From positions 1-24,956 of the forward strand of contig NZ_LSJS01000077.1 in assembly GCF_001557325.1 (NCBI RefSeq): 24,956 nt of DNA. The letters run 5' to 3'. Below, piece by piece: positions 1 to 7,170 of the stretch. Position 1 is the first letter of the stretch. Each line of letters opens with the position of its first letter. The stretch is from Erythrobacter donghaensis. GTDB taxonomy: Bacteria; Pseudomonadota; Alphaproteobacteria; Sphingomonadales; Sphingomonadaceae. The position numbers and the translations under genes are program-made. The notes beneath the pieces were generated by a model that saw only the letters and a list, made by a program, of their open reading frames with translations, was not told where the DNA came from and searched no databases.

Positions 1-55
1 CCTTTTAGACGCCGATCACCCCGCTAACGGGGTCCTTTTTGCACGCCGATCCACA
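1..55 (-). mobile_element. IS21-like insertion sequence terminus (element extends off the left edge)
   Basis: Read on the minus strand, the DNA starts TGTGG and runs into a 22-base unit (29-50) of the form ATCGGCGTGCAAAAAGGACC plus CC, followed by a second, diverged unit (1-16, ATCGGCGTCTAAAAGG). The right edge of the window has the same tandem units. Tandem subterminal repeats next to a TG...CA tip are typical of IS21-family ends, where the transposase binds. The tip is probably at base 55. The transposase genes (istA, istB) are outside the window, so the family call rests on end structure alone. Confidence 0.6.
18..40 (+). terminator. Possible rho-independent terminator inside the IS end
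   Basis: ACCCCG (18-23), loop CTAA, CGGGGT (28-33), then CC and five T (36-40). The stem is perfect and followed by a T run, so it could stop transcripts leaving the element toward the PIN gene. The T run is also part of the repeated IS unit, so the terminator shape may be incidental. Confidence 0.35.
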
Positions 56-1046
56 ACCAGGCGGGCCTGAAATCGCCCGTGTCGTCGATCTTGTCGATGC
101 CGGTCTGATAACGGTGTTGACCACCGATCTCACCATCACCGAGGTTGCCAAAAAGTACATCCAGAGTGATTTCGACGCGATCAAGGAGATCAGCCAGCCG
201 CATTTCCGGAAGATTGTCGAGGGAGCGACCGGCGTTGCGCTTCCCGCGCTCAAGCGGCCGGAGCTTCGCGCAAAGCTGAAATCGATCTACGATGAGTCGA
301 CTACGCAGATGTTCGATGCGCTGGAGGCCAAGACGCTCCAGATCGACGAGGTGAAGCCGTCGGCAGTGTTCAGCGCCTATGCGGCAGGGGAAGGTTTCTT
401 CTCAGGCGACGGCAAGAAGGACCAGTTCCCCGACGCCTTTGCCTTCGAGTGCCTCAAGAAGGAGGCGTCGAGAAATAGCCCGGTGATCATCGTTTCGAAC
501 GATGGCGACTTTGATGGCCCGGTCGGGTCTGCGAAGCATATTTCGCTGGTGAAGTCGTTGCCCGAACTGTTCGCGGCGCTTGGCCTCGAGATGGCCGCGC
601 CGCAACTCGATCCCTTCCTGGAGACGCAGGAGGAACAGATCGTCGACCTCGTCAGTCAGGAACTTACGAATTGGGGACTGCACAGTAGCGACGTCATGGA
701 TGCGGAGATCGACGAGATCACCGTCAATTCGGTCGAAGTGAAAAAACTCACCGCCTTCAAACCAAGTGAGGCAGGTAAATCAATCCTTGTGGTCGGCACG
801 ATCGAGGTCGCAGCATTGGTGTCTTTCACTCATCCCAACTGGGATGAAGCGATGTATGATTCCGAGGACAAGGTGCTTATCCCGTTCGAGGATGAGAGCG
901 GGGAGACCGAGATCGAGCTTACCATCGACGTCGCCATGTCGATCGCGGTCGACGAGGCAGGCAATCCCGAGGAGATTGAAGCCTTGCGGTTTCGCAACAG
1001 CGATTTTCAGTATGTGACGCTCTATCCACCCGACATGTACAAATAG
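39..1046 (+). CDS. PIN-domain protein, 5'-truncated by IS insertion
   Basis: The frame is open from the IS end to the TAG at 1044-1046. Family: PIN-like nucleases of the DUF4935 type, which use clustered acidic residues to cut RNA. Seen: a helix-rich stretch starting ARVVDLVDAGLITVL, then the conserved block KKDQFPDAFAFECL (about residues 126-139) and the strand motif VSNDGDF (about 152-158), which supply the later acidic residues. The first PIN strand with its leading Asp, normally about 15-20 residues before this point, is missing: codons 1-6 lie in the IS end and the only start there is a TTG without a ribosome site. Residues 200-335 form an acidic C-terminal region I do not recognise. The gene is probably inactive. 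The truncation is clear; the exact subfamily is less certain. Confidence 0.7.
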   Translation: MHADPQPGGPEIARVVDLVDAGLITVLTTDLTITEVAKKYIQSDFDAIKEISQPHFRKIVEGATGVALPALKRPELRAKLKSIYDESTTQMFDALEAKTLQIDEVKPSAVFSAYAAGEGFFSGDGKKDQFPDAFAFECLKKEASRNSPVIIVSNDGDFDGPVGSAKHISLVKSLPELFAALGLEMAAPQLDPFLETQEEQIVDLVSQELTNWGLHSSDVMDAEIDEITVNSVEVKKLTAFKPSEAGKSILVVGTIEVAALVSFTHPNWDEAMYDSEDKVLIPFEDESGETEIELTIDVAMSIAVDEAGNPEEIEALRFRNSDFQYVTLYPPDMYK

Positions 1047-1145
1047 GGTCCGTGGATGAGACGATTCGAGGTCGAGAAGCAGTTCTGCGACATGGTCAGC
1101 CGGATCACATCGTTCAGGTCGAGTCGGCGACTCTGTTTCGGGTAG

Positions 1146-1173
1146 AAAAAAGCCGCCCACAAGGAGGCGGCTT
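1146..1173 (-). terminator. Rho-independent terminator facing left
   Basis: On the minus strand, an 8-bp stem AAGCCGCC / GGCGGCTT (1166-1173 and 1150-1157) with an 8-base loop is followed directly by TTTT. The U tract exists only in the minus direction; on the plus strand the stem runs into GATAG. No minus-strand protein gene lies just upstream of it, since the next gene to the right (HU) is on the plus strand. It could also help end the PIN transcript from the other side. Confidence 0.6.
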
Positions 1174-1421
1174 GATAGTTGGGAGAGGATGCCTGAAAGG
1201 CCCGTCTCTTGTGCATTGCATCATAGAATATTGCAACTGCGAAATTCGCAACTATGGACACGCCTGATACCGGCGTTTGCCACTAGGTGCCGGCAAAAAC
1301 TATCGCTCATGGCCTGTCCGGCCAATAAGCCGGAATCCTTCAATAAGGTCGAGCATTGAGATAGCGCCGCACGCTCCTCGCCACTATTAGAGGAATCCCG
1401 AAAAATTGCAGAAGGAACAGC
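1174..1421. promoter_or_regulatory. Non-coding region upstream of the HU gene with a dyad operator
   Basis: I see no convincing coding frame on either strand here. At 1238-1250 there is a dyad TGCGAA-A-TTCGCA. On the minus strand it sits between GTTGCG and TATTCT, a weak promoter-like pair 16 bases apart. Further hairpins are TTTGCC...GGCAAA and TGGCC-TGTCC-GGCCA in the 1270-1340 stretch. This region must carry the HU promoter, but I could not place a clear -35/-10 pair for it. Confidence 0.35.
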
Positions 1422-1700
1422 ATGATGAACAATAGCGACCTTGCCGATCATCTCGCCGGTGCGACCGGGGCCACCAAGGCTGATGCCCGCAAGGCGGTCG
1501 ATCTCGTCTTCGCCGCAATAGCTGACGCCGCCGCCAAAGGCGAAGAGGTGAGCCTCAACGGCTTCGGCAAGTTCAAGGTCAAGGACGTTCTCGCCCGCGA
1601 AGGCCGGAACCCGGCCACCGGCGAAACCATCAAGATCGCAGCGTCGAAAAAACTCTCCTTCAGCGTGGCGAAGGCCGTCAAGGACCGGCTCAACAGCTAA
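1422..1700 (+). CDS. HU-family nucleoid-associated DNA-binding protein
   Basis: A 92-residue protein, the normal size for HU/IHF. HU dimers bend DNA by placing two beta arms in the minor groove. Seen: the N-terminal helical pair (DLADHLAGATGATKADARKA), the turn VSLNGFGKF, and the DNA-contacting arm GRNPATGETIKI with the intercalating proline (about residues 61-72). The start is one of two adjacent ATGs, chosen because AAGGA lies about 5 bases ahead of the first. It is monocistronic, with a strong hairpin just after the stop. Plasmid-borne HU copies often serve in replication, partition or silencing; which applies here cannot be told. The family call is secure; HU rather than IHF is inferred from the absence of IHF-specific features. 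Confidence 0.93.
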   Translation: MMNNSDLADHLAGATGATKADARKAVDLVFAAIADAAAKGEEVSLNGFGKFKVKDVLAREGRNPATGETIKIAASKKLSFSVAKAVKDRLNS

Positions 1701-2163
1701 AGCGGGCTTGACGCCTCGATACCAAGAGATCGAGGCGTCCCCCTTCCCCGCAAGAGGCTTCCCGCAAGACCGCCACTCGCGGCTTTAATGATCGAACGAC
1801 GCGATAATCTCCGGGAAGAACATTGCAACGGCCTGTATCGGCGAACGGCGTGACCTGCCTGGACCTGCTGACACGACAGATCGCCATCCATGTTCCAGCA
1901 TTGCAGGATTGGTCGTTCGTAGCGGTCGATGTCGAGCTGGCGGTACATGACATTGCCCCTCGCGAGCAAGGTACGCAAATTCTCGCGGCTATCGTAGGGA
2001 TTGTCCCGCACGCAGAGCAAGTGCTGAATTCGGGCACGTCGATACCGTAAAGCCGGGAGTGACCAAACGCCTCGCACCGGATTATAGTCGCCGTCGTAGA
2101 TGTAGGGGCGGATGCACGGCACGGGCTTGGTCTGCGCGGTCGAGAAATGACCACATCCTGAGT
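1697..2163 (-). pseudogene. Frameshifted remnant of a thermonuclease-like (SNase-fold) gene
   Basis: On the minus strand one open frame reads IRPYIYDGD and then, about 35 codons later, RDNPYDSRENLRTLLARG, RQLDIDRYERPILQC and DLSCQQVQAGHAVRRYRPLQ, ending in SNase homology near 1820. The missing middle (IRCEAFGHSRLYGIDVPEF) is present in the neighbouring frame between about 2084 and 2026. Together these give the usual family order: the DGDT-I-R strand, the RLYGIDAPE motif carrying the catalytic Glu, a DxDRYGR-like motif, and a C-terminal GxAVRRY helix. An extra base after DGD (TATAATC where six bases are expected) and a compensating shift near the GAATTC at about 2028 explain it. As read, the frame loses the catalytic motif. 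No start codon with a signal peptide remains; an in-frame TAG lies at 2186-2188. Sequencing error could mimic this. Confidence 0.7.
1710..1739 (+). terminator. Hairpin terminator after the HU gene
   Basis: A perfect 11-bp stem, GACGCCTCGAT / ATCGAGGCGTC, with an 8-base loop (1721-1728) starts 10 bases after the HU stop. It is followed by a C-rich pyrimidine run instead of a T run, so it is a strong hairpin but not a canonical intrinsic terminator. It may also protect the 3' end of the mRNA. Confidence 0.5.
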
Positions 2164-2178
2164 CCTGAAGTAGTTTGC

Positions 2179-2194
2179 CGGTGCTCTAGCACCG
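2179..2194. promoter_or_regulatory. 16-bp dyad upstream of soxR
   Basis: A perfect palindrome with 7-base arms, CGGTGCT-CT-AGCACCG, ends 23 bases before the soxR start. It could be an operator in the soxR promoter. It does not resemble the classic SoxR box (CCTCAA...TTGAGG), so another regulator, or a short hairpin in the leader, is also possible. No clear -35/-10 pair was found next to it. Confidence 0.45.
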
Positions 2195-2217
2195 ACATTT
2201 GGTAACGAGTCTTTGCA

Positions 2218-2787
2218 ATGACTGTTGACAAAACACGTCCTCTATCTGTTGGCGCCATCGCGCAACGTAGCGGAGTCGCGGTTTCGACGATCCATTTCTA
2301 CGAGGCGAAAGGCCTCATCAAGGGCGAGCGCACAGCCGGCAATCAAAGGCGGTATCCTCGATCCGTATTGAGACGGATCGCCATTATCAGAACCGCCCAA
2401 TATGTCGGGCTTTCGCTCTCCGAACTAAAGGATTTTCTTGACCGGATTCCAGAGGGGCCGGTTACGTCAACGGATTGGCGTCGGCTCAGTGCCGAGTGGA
2501 GTACGCTATTGAACGAGCGGATAGCTAGTCTCATGAGGCTGCGTGACCGCCTCGAAACCTGCATTGGATGCGGCTGTATGTCCCTCACCGACTGCCCCTT
2601 GCGAAACCCCGAAGACAGGTTGGGCGCAGTTGGGTCAGGCCCTCAGCTCCTCTTGGTGAATTTCGCTCGTGAACCTCGTGATGATGAAGATAGCCCCGTT
2701 CATTTTCGCACCAAACGTCGCTCCTTGGCGGCGGTCAAATCCACTCTTGACGTTAACCAAGACACAAAAGGGAACGATGACTCATAG
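2218..2787 (+). CDS. soxR: Redox-sensitive MerR-family activator SoxR
   Basis: SoxR is a dimeric transcription factor whose [2Fe-2S] cluster is oxidised by redox-cycling compounds or superoxide, which switches on target promoters. Seen: a MerR winged-helix N-terminus (residues 8-75; VGAIAQRSGVAVSTIHFYEAKGLI), a dimerisation helix (about 85-113) and the cluster motif CIGCGC-x5-C with Cys115, Cys118, Cys120 and Cys126, then the SoxR signature CPLRNPEDRLG. At 189 residues it is about 35 longer than the E. coli protein (154). The extra part is a basic and acidic tail (from about residue 147) with no domain I recognise. The ATG at 2218 gives a full DNA-binding domain. It stands alone; no soxS or efflux partner is visible, as is usual outside enterics. 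The family is very secure. Confidence 0.95.
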   Translation: MTVDKTRPLSVGAIAQRSGVAVSTIHFYEAKGLIKGERTAGNQRRYPRSVLRRIAIIRTAQYVGLSLSELKDFLDRIPEGPVTSTDWRRLSAEWSTLLNERIASLMRLRDRLETCIGCGCMSLTDCPLRNPEDRLGAVGSGPQLLLVNFAREPRDDEDSPVHFRTKRRSLAAVKSTLDVNQDTKGNDDS

Positions 2788-2799
2788 CTTGGTGCCCTT

Positions 2800-2815
2800 C
2801 CCCGGTCGTTCGGGG
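2800..2815. terminator. Weak hairpin between convergent soxR and ATPase genes
   Basis: CCCCG (2800-2804), loop GTCGTT, CGGGG (2811-2815) lies in the 42-base gap between two convergent stops. There is no T tract on the plus strand, and only a short AAGGGC context on the minus side. It may act as a shared weak terminator. Confidence 0.3.
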
Positions 2816-2829
2816 CGGTGCTTCAAAAA

Positions 2830-4005
2830 TCATCCTTCCGGCATCACTCTTCGCATGAATGCATCGAACAGGGGCACGGTGAACGCTGTATCTCCATGCG
2901 CGGGACTATAGAGCATTCCTTTCGCGATCAGGCTGTTTCGCGTCGGCGCCACGCTTGAAACCTTCACGTGCAAGGCATCGGCAACATCTCCCGACCTGTG
3001 CGGTCCAGTGCCCAAAGTGGCCATGGCGCGCAGATAGCGCTTCTCGGCAGGGGTCAGACGATCGAACCGAACGCGGAAAAAGCTGGCGTCAAGTTCCGCG
3101 AGCGCGCTACGCGTTGCCGCCGCAACATCGTCTTGGGTGATCGGCGACGCCTCAGCTGCATCCCAGCTATGCTTTCCCCACTCCTGGAGGAAATAAGGGT
3201 AACCTTGGGTCTGCTCGCAGATCGCGTCCAACGCCGCATCATCGACAGCTTCGCCTTCCCGCTCGATTGGAAGCCGAATGGCATCGCGCGCGGCGTGATC
3301 ATCGAGCGGTCCGACGGAGACGAACTCGAAAAGTCGCTCCGCATAGGACTTGGCCCGGCCCATCTGCCCAACGAGTTGCGGCAAGCCAGCGGCGATCATT
3401 GTAATGGGAAGCTGCTTCTGGCTGGCCCGGTGGAGCGCACTGATCAATGCGGCCAATTGCTCTTCAGGCACATATTGGAGCTCGTCGATGACGAGTACCA
3501 CAGCTGACCCCTTCTCTCGCGCCGCCTCGCCGATTGCAACCAACAGATCGGCGAGATCAGCTTCAAGGTCGCCGCTGTCGGCCAGGCCCGGCTCGACGTC
3601 GAAATCGAGTCCCACTTCGAGATCGTCATATTTGACCTTGAGCTTTGCGAACCCGGCCAGCGCGCGAAGCGCGCGCTTAACGCCGTCCGAAGCTTGCTTC
3701 ATGCGATCGAGCCTCAGCAGCGTCGCCCGAAGGGCAGGCACGAGGATGCCGGGGAGCGAACGGTTCTCGGGAGCCTCGATGGCGACGATAGCCATGCCCT
3801 CCCCCTCGGCTGCGTCACGCATCGTCGTGAGCAGAACGGTCTTGCCTACACCGCGCAGTCCATAGAGGACGCTCGGGCGTGCCGCGCGCCCCGCGCGGAT
3901 TCGGTCGAGCGCGACCGCGTTGCGTTCAAGCAACGCATCTCGCCCCGCCAACTCTGGAGGGCGAGTGCCGGCGCCAGGCGCGAAGGGGTTACGACGAGCA
4001 TCCAT
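2830..4005 (-). CDS. AAA+ ATPase with C-terminal winged helix (ORC/Cdc6-like 'archaeal ATPase' type)
   Basis: A 391-residue soluble P-loop ATPase. Seen: Walker A GLRGVGKT (residues 49-56), Walker B VVLVIDELQ (169-177, with the acidic pair D174-E175), a sensor-like segment ITMIAAGLP, a lid domain with GYPYFLQEWGKHSWD, and a C-terminal winged-helix region (about 315-391) with RYLRAMATLG and SSVAPTRNSLIAKGML. This layout matches the ATPases grouped with STAND/ORC-like proteins, found in mobile elements, replication loading and some defence modules. The substrate and partner are unknown. The ATG at 4003-4005 is chosen because the protein then starts just ahead of the conserved NPFAPG...ELAGRD segment. 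An inverted repeat overlaps this start, suggesting autoregulation. The ATPase call is sure; the role is not. Confidence 0.85.
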   Translation of the reverse strand: MDARRNPFAPGAGTRPPELAGRDALLERNAVALDRIRAGRAARPSVLYGLRGVGKTVLLTTMRDAAEGEGMAIVAIEAPENRSLPGILVPALRATLLRLDRMKQASDGVKRALRALAGFAKLKVKYDDLEVGLDFDVEPGLADSGDLEADLADLLVAIGEAAREKGSAVVLVIDELQYVPEEQLAALISALHRASQKQLPITMIAAGLPQLVGQMGRAKSYAERLFEFVSVGPLDDHAARDAIRLPIEREGEAVDDAALDAICEQTQGYPYFLQEWGKHSWDAAEASPITQDDVAAATRSALAELDASFFRVRFDRLTPAEKRYLRAMATLGTGPHRSGDVADALHVKVSSVAPTRNSLIAKGMLYSPAHGDTAFTVPLFDAFMRRVMPEG

Positions 4006-4056
4006 AGCGAGGTTATGGTGGTTTATCGTTTTTTTGTAAACTTGATAATCTCGCTA
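4005..4056. promoter_or_regulatory. Split inverted repeat over the ATPase start and promoter region
   Basis: TAGCGAGGTTAT (4005-4016) is matched by ATAATCTCGCTA (4045-4056), 11 of 12 positions pairing, with arm centres 40 bp apart (about four helical turns). Between them lie an A+T-rich stretch with a run of seven T and smaller dyads (GTTTA/TAAAC, TTATC/GATAA). The inner arm abuts the ATG of the ATPase gene, so a protein bound here would block its expression. Confidence 0.5.
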
Positions 4057-4074
4057 TAAGTCGCGTCTCAAGGG

Positions 4075-4103
4075 TTGCAGAAAAGCGCCCCAACCGCTAT
4101 TCT
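4075..4103 (+). promoter_or_regulatory. Sigma70-like promoter of the small membrane protein gene
   Basis: TTGCAG (4075-4080), a 17-base spacer, and TATTCT (4098-4103). Initiation would fall near 4110, leaving a very short leader that contains the ribosome site AGGAG (4111-4115) just before the ATG at 4121. Confidence 0.5.
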
Positions 4104-4120
4104 CCGTCACAGGAGAAAGC

Positions 4121-4330
4121 ATGCGCTTCCCAAAATTCGACCTCGACACATATAATCGAACGAAGGATTTGTCCGGCGGTCCCATCTACGCGATTGTCGA
4201 GGAAGAGATTCCTGAGATCGAAATGATCACCGACGAAAACGGGAACCCCACTCGTGGCGGTCTAATAGGCTACGCCCTCGCCTACGTTTGCATGGCCGGC
4301 CTCGTGGGAGCGATGTTCTACATCCTCTAA
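4121..4330 (+). CDS. Small single-pass membrane protein of unknown function
   Basis: A 69-residue protein that I do not recognise. The first 46 residues are polar and acidic (EEEIPEIEMITDENGNP); residues 47-69 form one hydrophobic helix (GLIGYALAYVCMAGLVGAMF) reaching almost to the C-terminus, so it is probably a tail-anchored inner-membrane protein. A clear AGGAG lies 5 bases before the ATG, and a promoter-like pair sits just upstream, which makes it more credible than a chance ORF. It diverges from the ATPase gene and converges with traG, whose stop is only 3 bases beyond its own. An entry-exclusion or stabilisation role would be a guess. Confidence 0.65.
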   Translation: MRFPKFDLDTYNRTKDLSGGPIYAIVEEEIPEIEMITDENGNPTRGGLIGYALAYVCMAGLVGAMFYIL

Positions 4331-4333
4331 GCT

Positions 4334-7141
4334 CTATTCGCGAAGCTTGGGGTCTTGGAAGAATCCGCGATCGTGGTCGCGGTTCACCTCCTGCTCAAGA
4401 TCAGCGGCCCCTTGAACCCGCTGCCCTCGCATCGTCTGCGCCGCAGCGCGGTCGCCCCCCAGCTCTGCCTTGCCGGCCTCGATGATCGCAGCGGCGCCGA
4501 CATCCCCGCCGCCGCCAGGACCGGCGGGCAGCCGCCCAGGACCATGCGGCCGGTAGGAGGCCCTGACATCCGCCTCGTTCCCCACGCTCGGCCGATTGAC
4601 ATCGACCAGGTCCGGATCGTGGAGGCGCCCCGCAATCTCCGCCCGGATGCCATCCTGCTTGTCATGCATCCAGCGCGTGATCATCTCCTGGCGCACAAGC
4701 CGCTGCTGGTCTGTGAGATCGGTTGCCCAAAGCTCGGGCGCGTCAAGCCCCGGATTTTCGACCTGTTGGCGGCGATACCATTGCGCAAGATCCTGGCTCA
4801 GATTCTCGCTGAGCTGCATGCCATGCGTCTCGGCATAGCTGGCGTCGCGTGACAGCTGCTGGGAAAGCTCCTCAAGGCGCCGGGCCGTCTCAGAGTACGA
4901 CTTTGCCAGCGCCAGAGAATCCTCCGTACTCGCCGACGCCGATGATGTGGCGGATGCCCGGCTGAAGCTACCGCTGCGCGAATAGGTCCCATCGGACATC
5001 GAGGCGCCGCTTCCGCTCGAATGTTCGTCACGCACGCCACTCGAGGATGTGTTGGCGCTGTCGCTGCCGCGGGTTTCGTCAGTCGCATGCCTTAGCGCAT
5101 CTGTCTGAGACCCTGATTTCGATACGCTGCCGCCAATGCCGGGAAGGCGGCCCAAAATTCCTCCGCGACCGCCCGACCCTCCAGCCGTCTGCCGTCCCGT
5201 TCCTGCGGACACCACCCCGGAGATCTGGTCGCTCGTCTGCGCCTGACGATCATGGCCCTGAGATATTCGCTGACCTTGAGAGATCGTATCCCGTTCCTCC
5301 AGACCCTGCGTGCTGCTCCCGGTCCGCCGGTCGAATTGATCGACGGACGTGTTCGCCTGCCGGCCGCTGCTCGAATCCCAGCCGGACGACCGCTCGGTCG
5401 AGGTGCCGAATGCACTGCGGTTGGCATGCGTAGCGGTCAGGACCTCGGCCGCGGCATTCTCATAAGCCTGCGACTGTCGGTGCGCCTCGCTCGCCATCTC
5501 CCGCCATTCCGCGACCGACCCGGTCGTCATGGTAGGGGTGAAGCCGAGGCGCGAAATGGCCCCCGACGTGTCGAAGACGTCCTGACCATTGCCAAAGCCG
5601 TTGATCATCGCGCCATTATCCTGGCGCCAGCCCATGCTCGGGGCGCCGCTCATATAGCTCGGCGCCGTGGTCCACTGATCGGCCTGCCGCATATTCGAAG
5701 TCGAGTTCGCCCAGCTCACATTGCCATAGGAGTAGTTTCCGGTGGTCTGCTCGAGCGCGGCGGCCTCCGCCGCGTTCTGCGCCGGCGCCAGCATCGACAT
5801 GGACTGGCCAGCAATCGACATCGCGCCGCGAGCAAGACCGGCCGCGAGGAAAGGCACGCTCATCAGCATGAAGCCGGCGATCGTCGCCGTCTCGCCGTTG
5901 ACCGCGCCGATGCCGGCATAACTTCCAAGCGTCACGCCTCCCCCGGCCACGCCGTTCGCCGCGGATTCCGCCCTTGTCATGCAGATCATGTGGAGGATGA
6001 CATAGAGCGGGCCCCAGGCAGCCAGGTAGAAGAAGCCCATGGCATAGCCCTTGAGCGTGCCAACCCCCGTCTGGGGCATGAGGAACAGCGGGAAGATGAC
6101 TGGGAACATCGCGAAGAAGACGACGGTCAGGACGATGTTGAGGATCGGCACCCAGGCCATCGCCTGCTGGGCAATCGAATTATAGGTGTTGCGCGCCTGG
6201 ATGTCGGCGCGCGTCTGGGCGAAGGTGTCTATCGCGGCCGCGCCTGCCCCACCAGCCATGCTGTTGCGTGCTTGCATGAAGGCGTTGATCGCTGTGTTCT
6301 GCCGCATCGTTTCGGTGAAATTGCTCCCCGATCCGGTGAACGCCGTGTTCGCGATCGGCACGTCATGCTTGAGCTTGTCGGCGGCCAGGGCGTTGCTGAG
6401 CCTGGGATAGACCTCCTTACCCCAGATCGGAGCATTGGCCTCGATCATCGGCGCCCATTGCGCGTCGAGCGCCTGGTAGGCCTGGCGGCAGGTGATGATG
6501 AAGTTCTGAACGGTGCCGTCGCCCTGGCGCTCCAGCCATTCCTGCGAGCGCGCTTCCGAGCCCGGCCCGATCGCGGCCCACAGGTCGGGCGCCTTGGCGA
6601 GGTTCGTGAGCGACTTCTGATAGAGCATCACGTCGCCGAACACGCAGTTCTTGAAATGGTTTTCGAGGTTGGTCGAGAACTCCGCGTCGCGAACAACGAA
6701 ATTGCGGGTCGCGTCGAACAGGCGCGCGCCATAGACCATGCCATTGCTCGAATAATTGAGCTCGCTGGGCATGACGAACACCGTCTCGGCCGTCCGCGTC
6801 AGCCAATCCCCGACCTGCGTCGTAAAGCTCGCCAGCACACCCAGGCCCATCGGCACATTGTCGATAGTCGATGGCGCGAGGCTCGGGTTGATCCGGTCGG
6901 TCACCTTGATGCTCACCGTGGGCACCATCAGGCAAAGATAGATCGCCGTCGCCTGGAGGAACCAGTTCATCCACGCCTTGTAGTTAAGCGTGAAGGCGAC
7001 AACGAGCAGCGAGTAGATGAGGCCCATCACCATCACGACCCGCAGGAGCGAGCGGTAGCCCCCTCCCCCTGACCAGGCAGCGACGGCGTTGAACACGTTT
7101 ACGAGATACTCGCCGCCCCCGACCGTGAAGACCTCCAGCAT
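4334..7141 (-). CDS. traG: TraG, F-type conjugation mating-pair stabilisation and pilus assembly protein
   Basis: An inner-membrane protein that in F is needed for pilus assembly (N-terminal part) and mating-pair stabilisation and exclusion (C-terminal part). Its 935 residues match the F protein (938). Seen: N-terminal membrane segments (about 31-60 VVMVMGLIYSLLVVAFTL and 63-80), a periplasmic stretch with FKNCVFGDVM, more membrane helices in 325-460 (WVPILNIVLTVVFFAMFPV, YAMGFFYLAAWGPLYVILH), then a long Ser/Gly/Gln-rich hydrophilic region (about 500-760) and a charged helical tail. The N-terminal membrane domain is the conserved part; the C-terminal half is typically variable. It is the last gene of the operon, 29 bases after traH, with GGGAG before the ATG. 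The specificity region for a cognate TraS-like partner cannot be read from sequence. Confidence 0.93.
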   Translation of the reverse strand: MLEVFTVGGGEYLVNVFNAVAAWSGGGGYRSLLRVVMVMGLIYSLLVVAFTLNYKAWMNWFLQATAIYLCLMVPTVSIKVTDRINPSLAPSTIDNVPMGLGVLASFTTQVGDWLTRTAETVFVMPSELNYSSNGMVYGARLFDATRNFVVRDAEFSTNLENHFKNCVFGDVMLYQKSLTNLAKAPDLWAAIGPGSEARSQEWLERQGDGTVQNFIITCRQAYQALDAQWAPMIEANAPIWGKEVYPRLSNALAADKLKHDVPIANTAFTGSGSNFTETMRQNTAINAFMQARNSMAGGAGAAAIDTFAQTRADIQARNTYNSIAQQAMAWVPILNIVLTVVFFAMFPVIFPLFLMPQTGVGTLKGYAMGFFYLAAWGPLYVILHMICMTRAESAANGVAGGGVTLGSYAGIGAVNGETATIAGFMLMSVPFLAAGLARGAMSIAGQSMSMLAPAQNAAEAAALEQTTGNYSYGNVSWANSTSNMRQADQWTTAPSYMSGAPSMGWRQDNGAMINGFGNGQDVFDTSGAISRLGFTPTMTTGSVAEWREMASEAHRQSQAYENAAAEVLTATHANRSAFGTSTERSSGWDSSSGRQANTSVDQFDRRTGSSTQGLEERDTISQGQRISQGHDRQAQTSDQISGVVSAGTGRQTAGGSGGRGGILGRLPGIGGSVSKSGSQTDALRHATDETRGSDSANTSSSGVRDEHSSGSGASMSDGTYSRSGSFSRASATSSASASTEDSLALAKSYSETARRLEELSQQLSRDASYAETHGMQLSENLSQDLAQWYRRQQVENPGLDAPELWATDLTDQQRLVRQEMITRWMHDKQDGIRAEIAGRLHDPDLVDVNRPSVGNEADVRASYRPHGPGRLPAGPGGGGDVGAAAIIEAGKAELGGDRAAAQTMRGQRVQGAADLEQEVNRDHDRGFFQDPKLRE

Positions 7142-7170
7142 CGACGCGCTCCCGCTTCAGTTCAGCCGCA

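Noticed and set aside
1052..1267. 71-codon plus-strand frame after the PIN gene
   Set aside because: It runs through the terminator stem and the dyad at 1238-1250, has no ribosome site and matches no family.
1270..1340. Overlapping hairpins (TTTGCC/GGCAAA, TGGCC/GGCCA, CCGGC/GCCGG) as a riboswitch
   Set aside because: Stems are short, mutually exclusive and common by chance at this G+C; no known aptamer pattern is visible.
5252..7072. 606-codon plus-strand frame opposite traG
   Set aside because: It is the complement of the clear TraG frame; high-GC genes leave long open antisense frames, and the translation is Arg/His/Gly-rich without any family motif.
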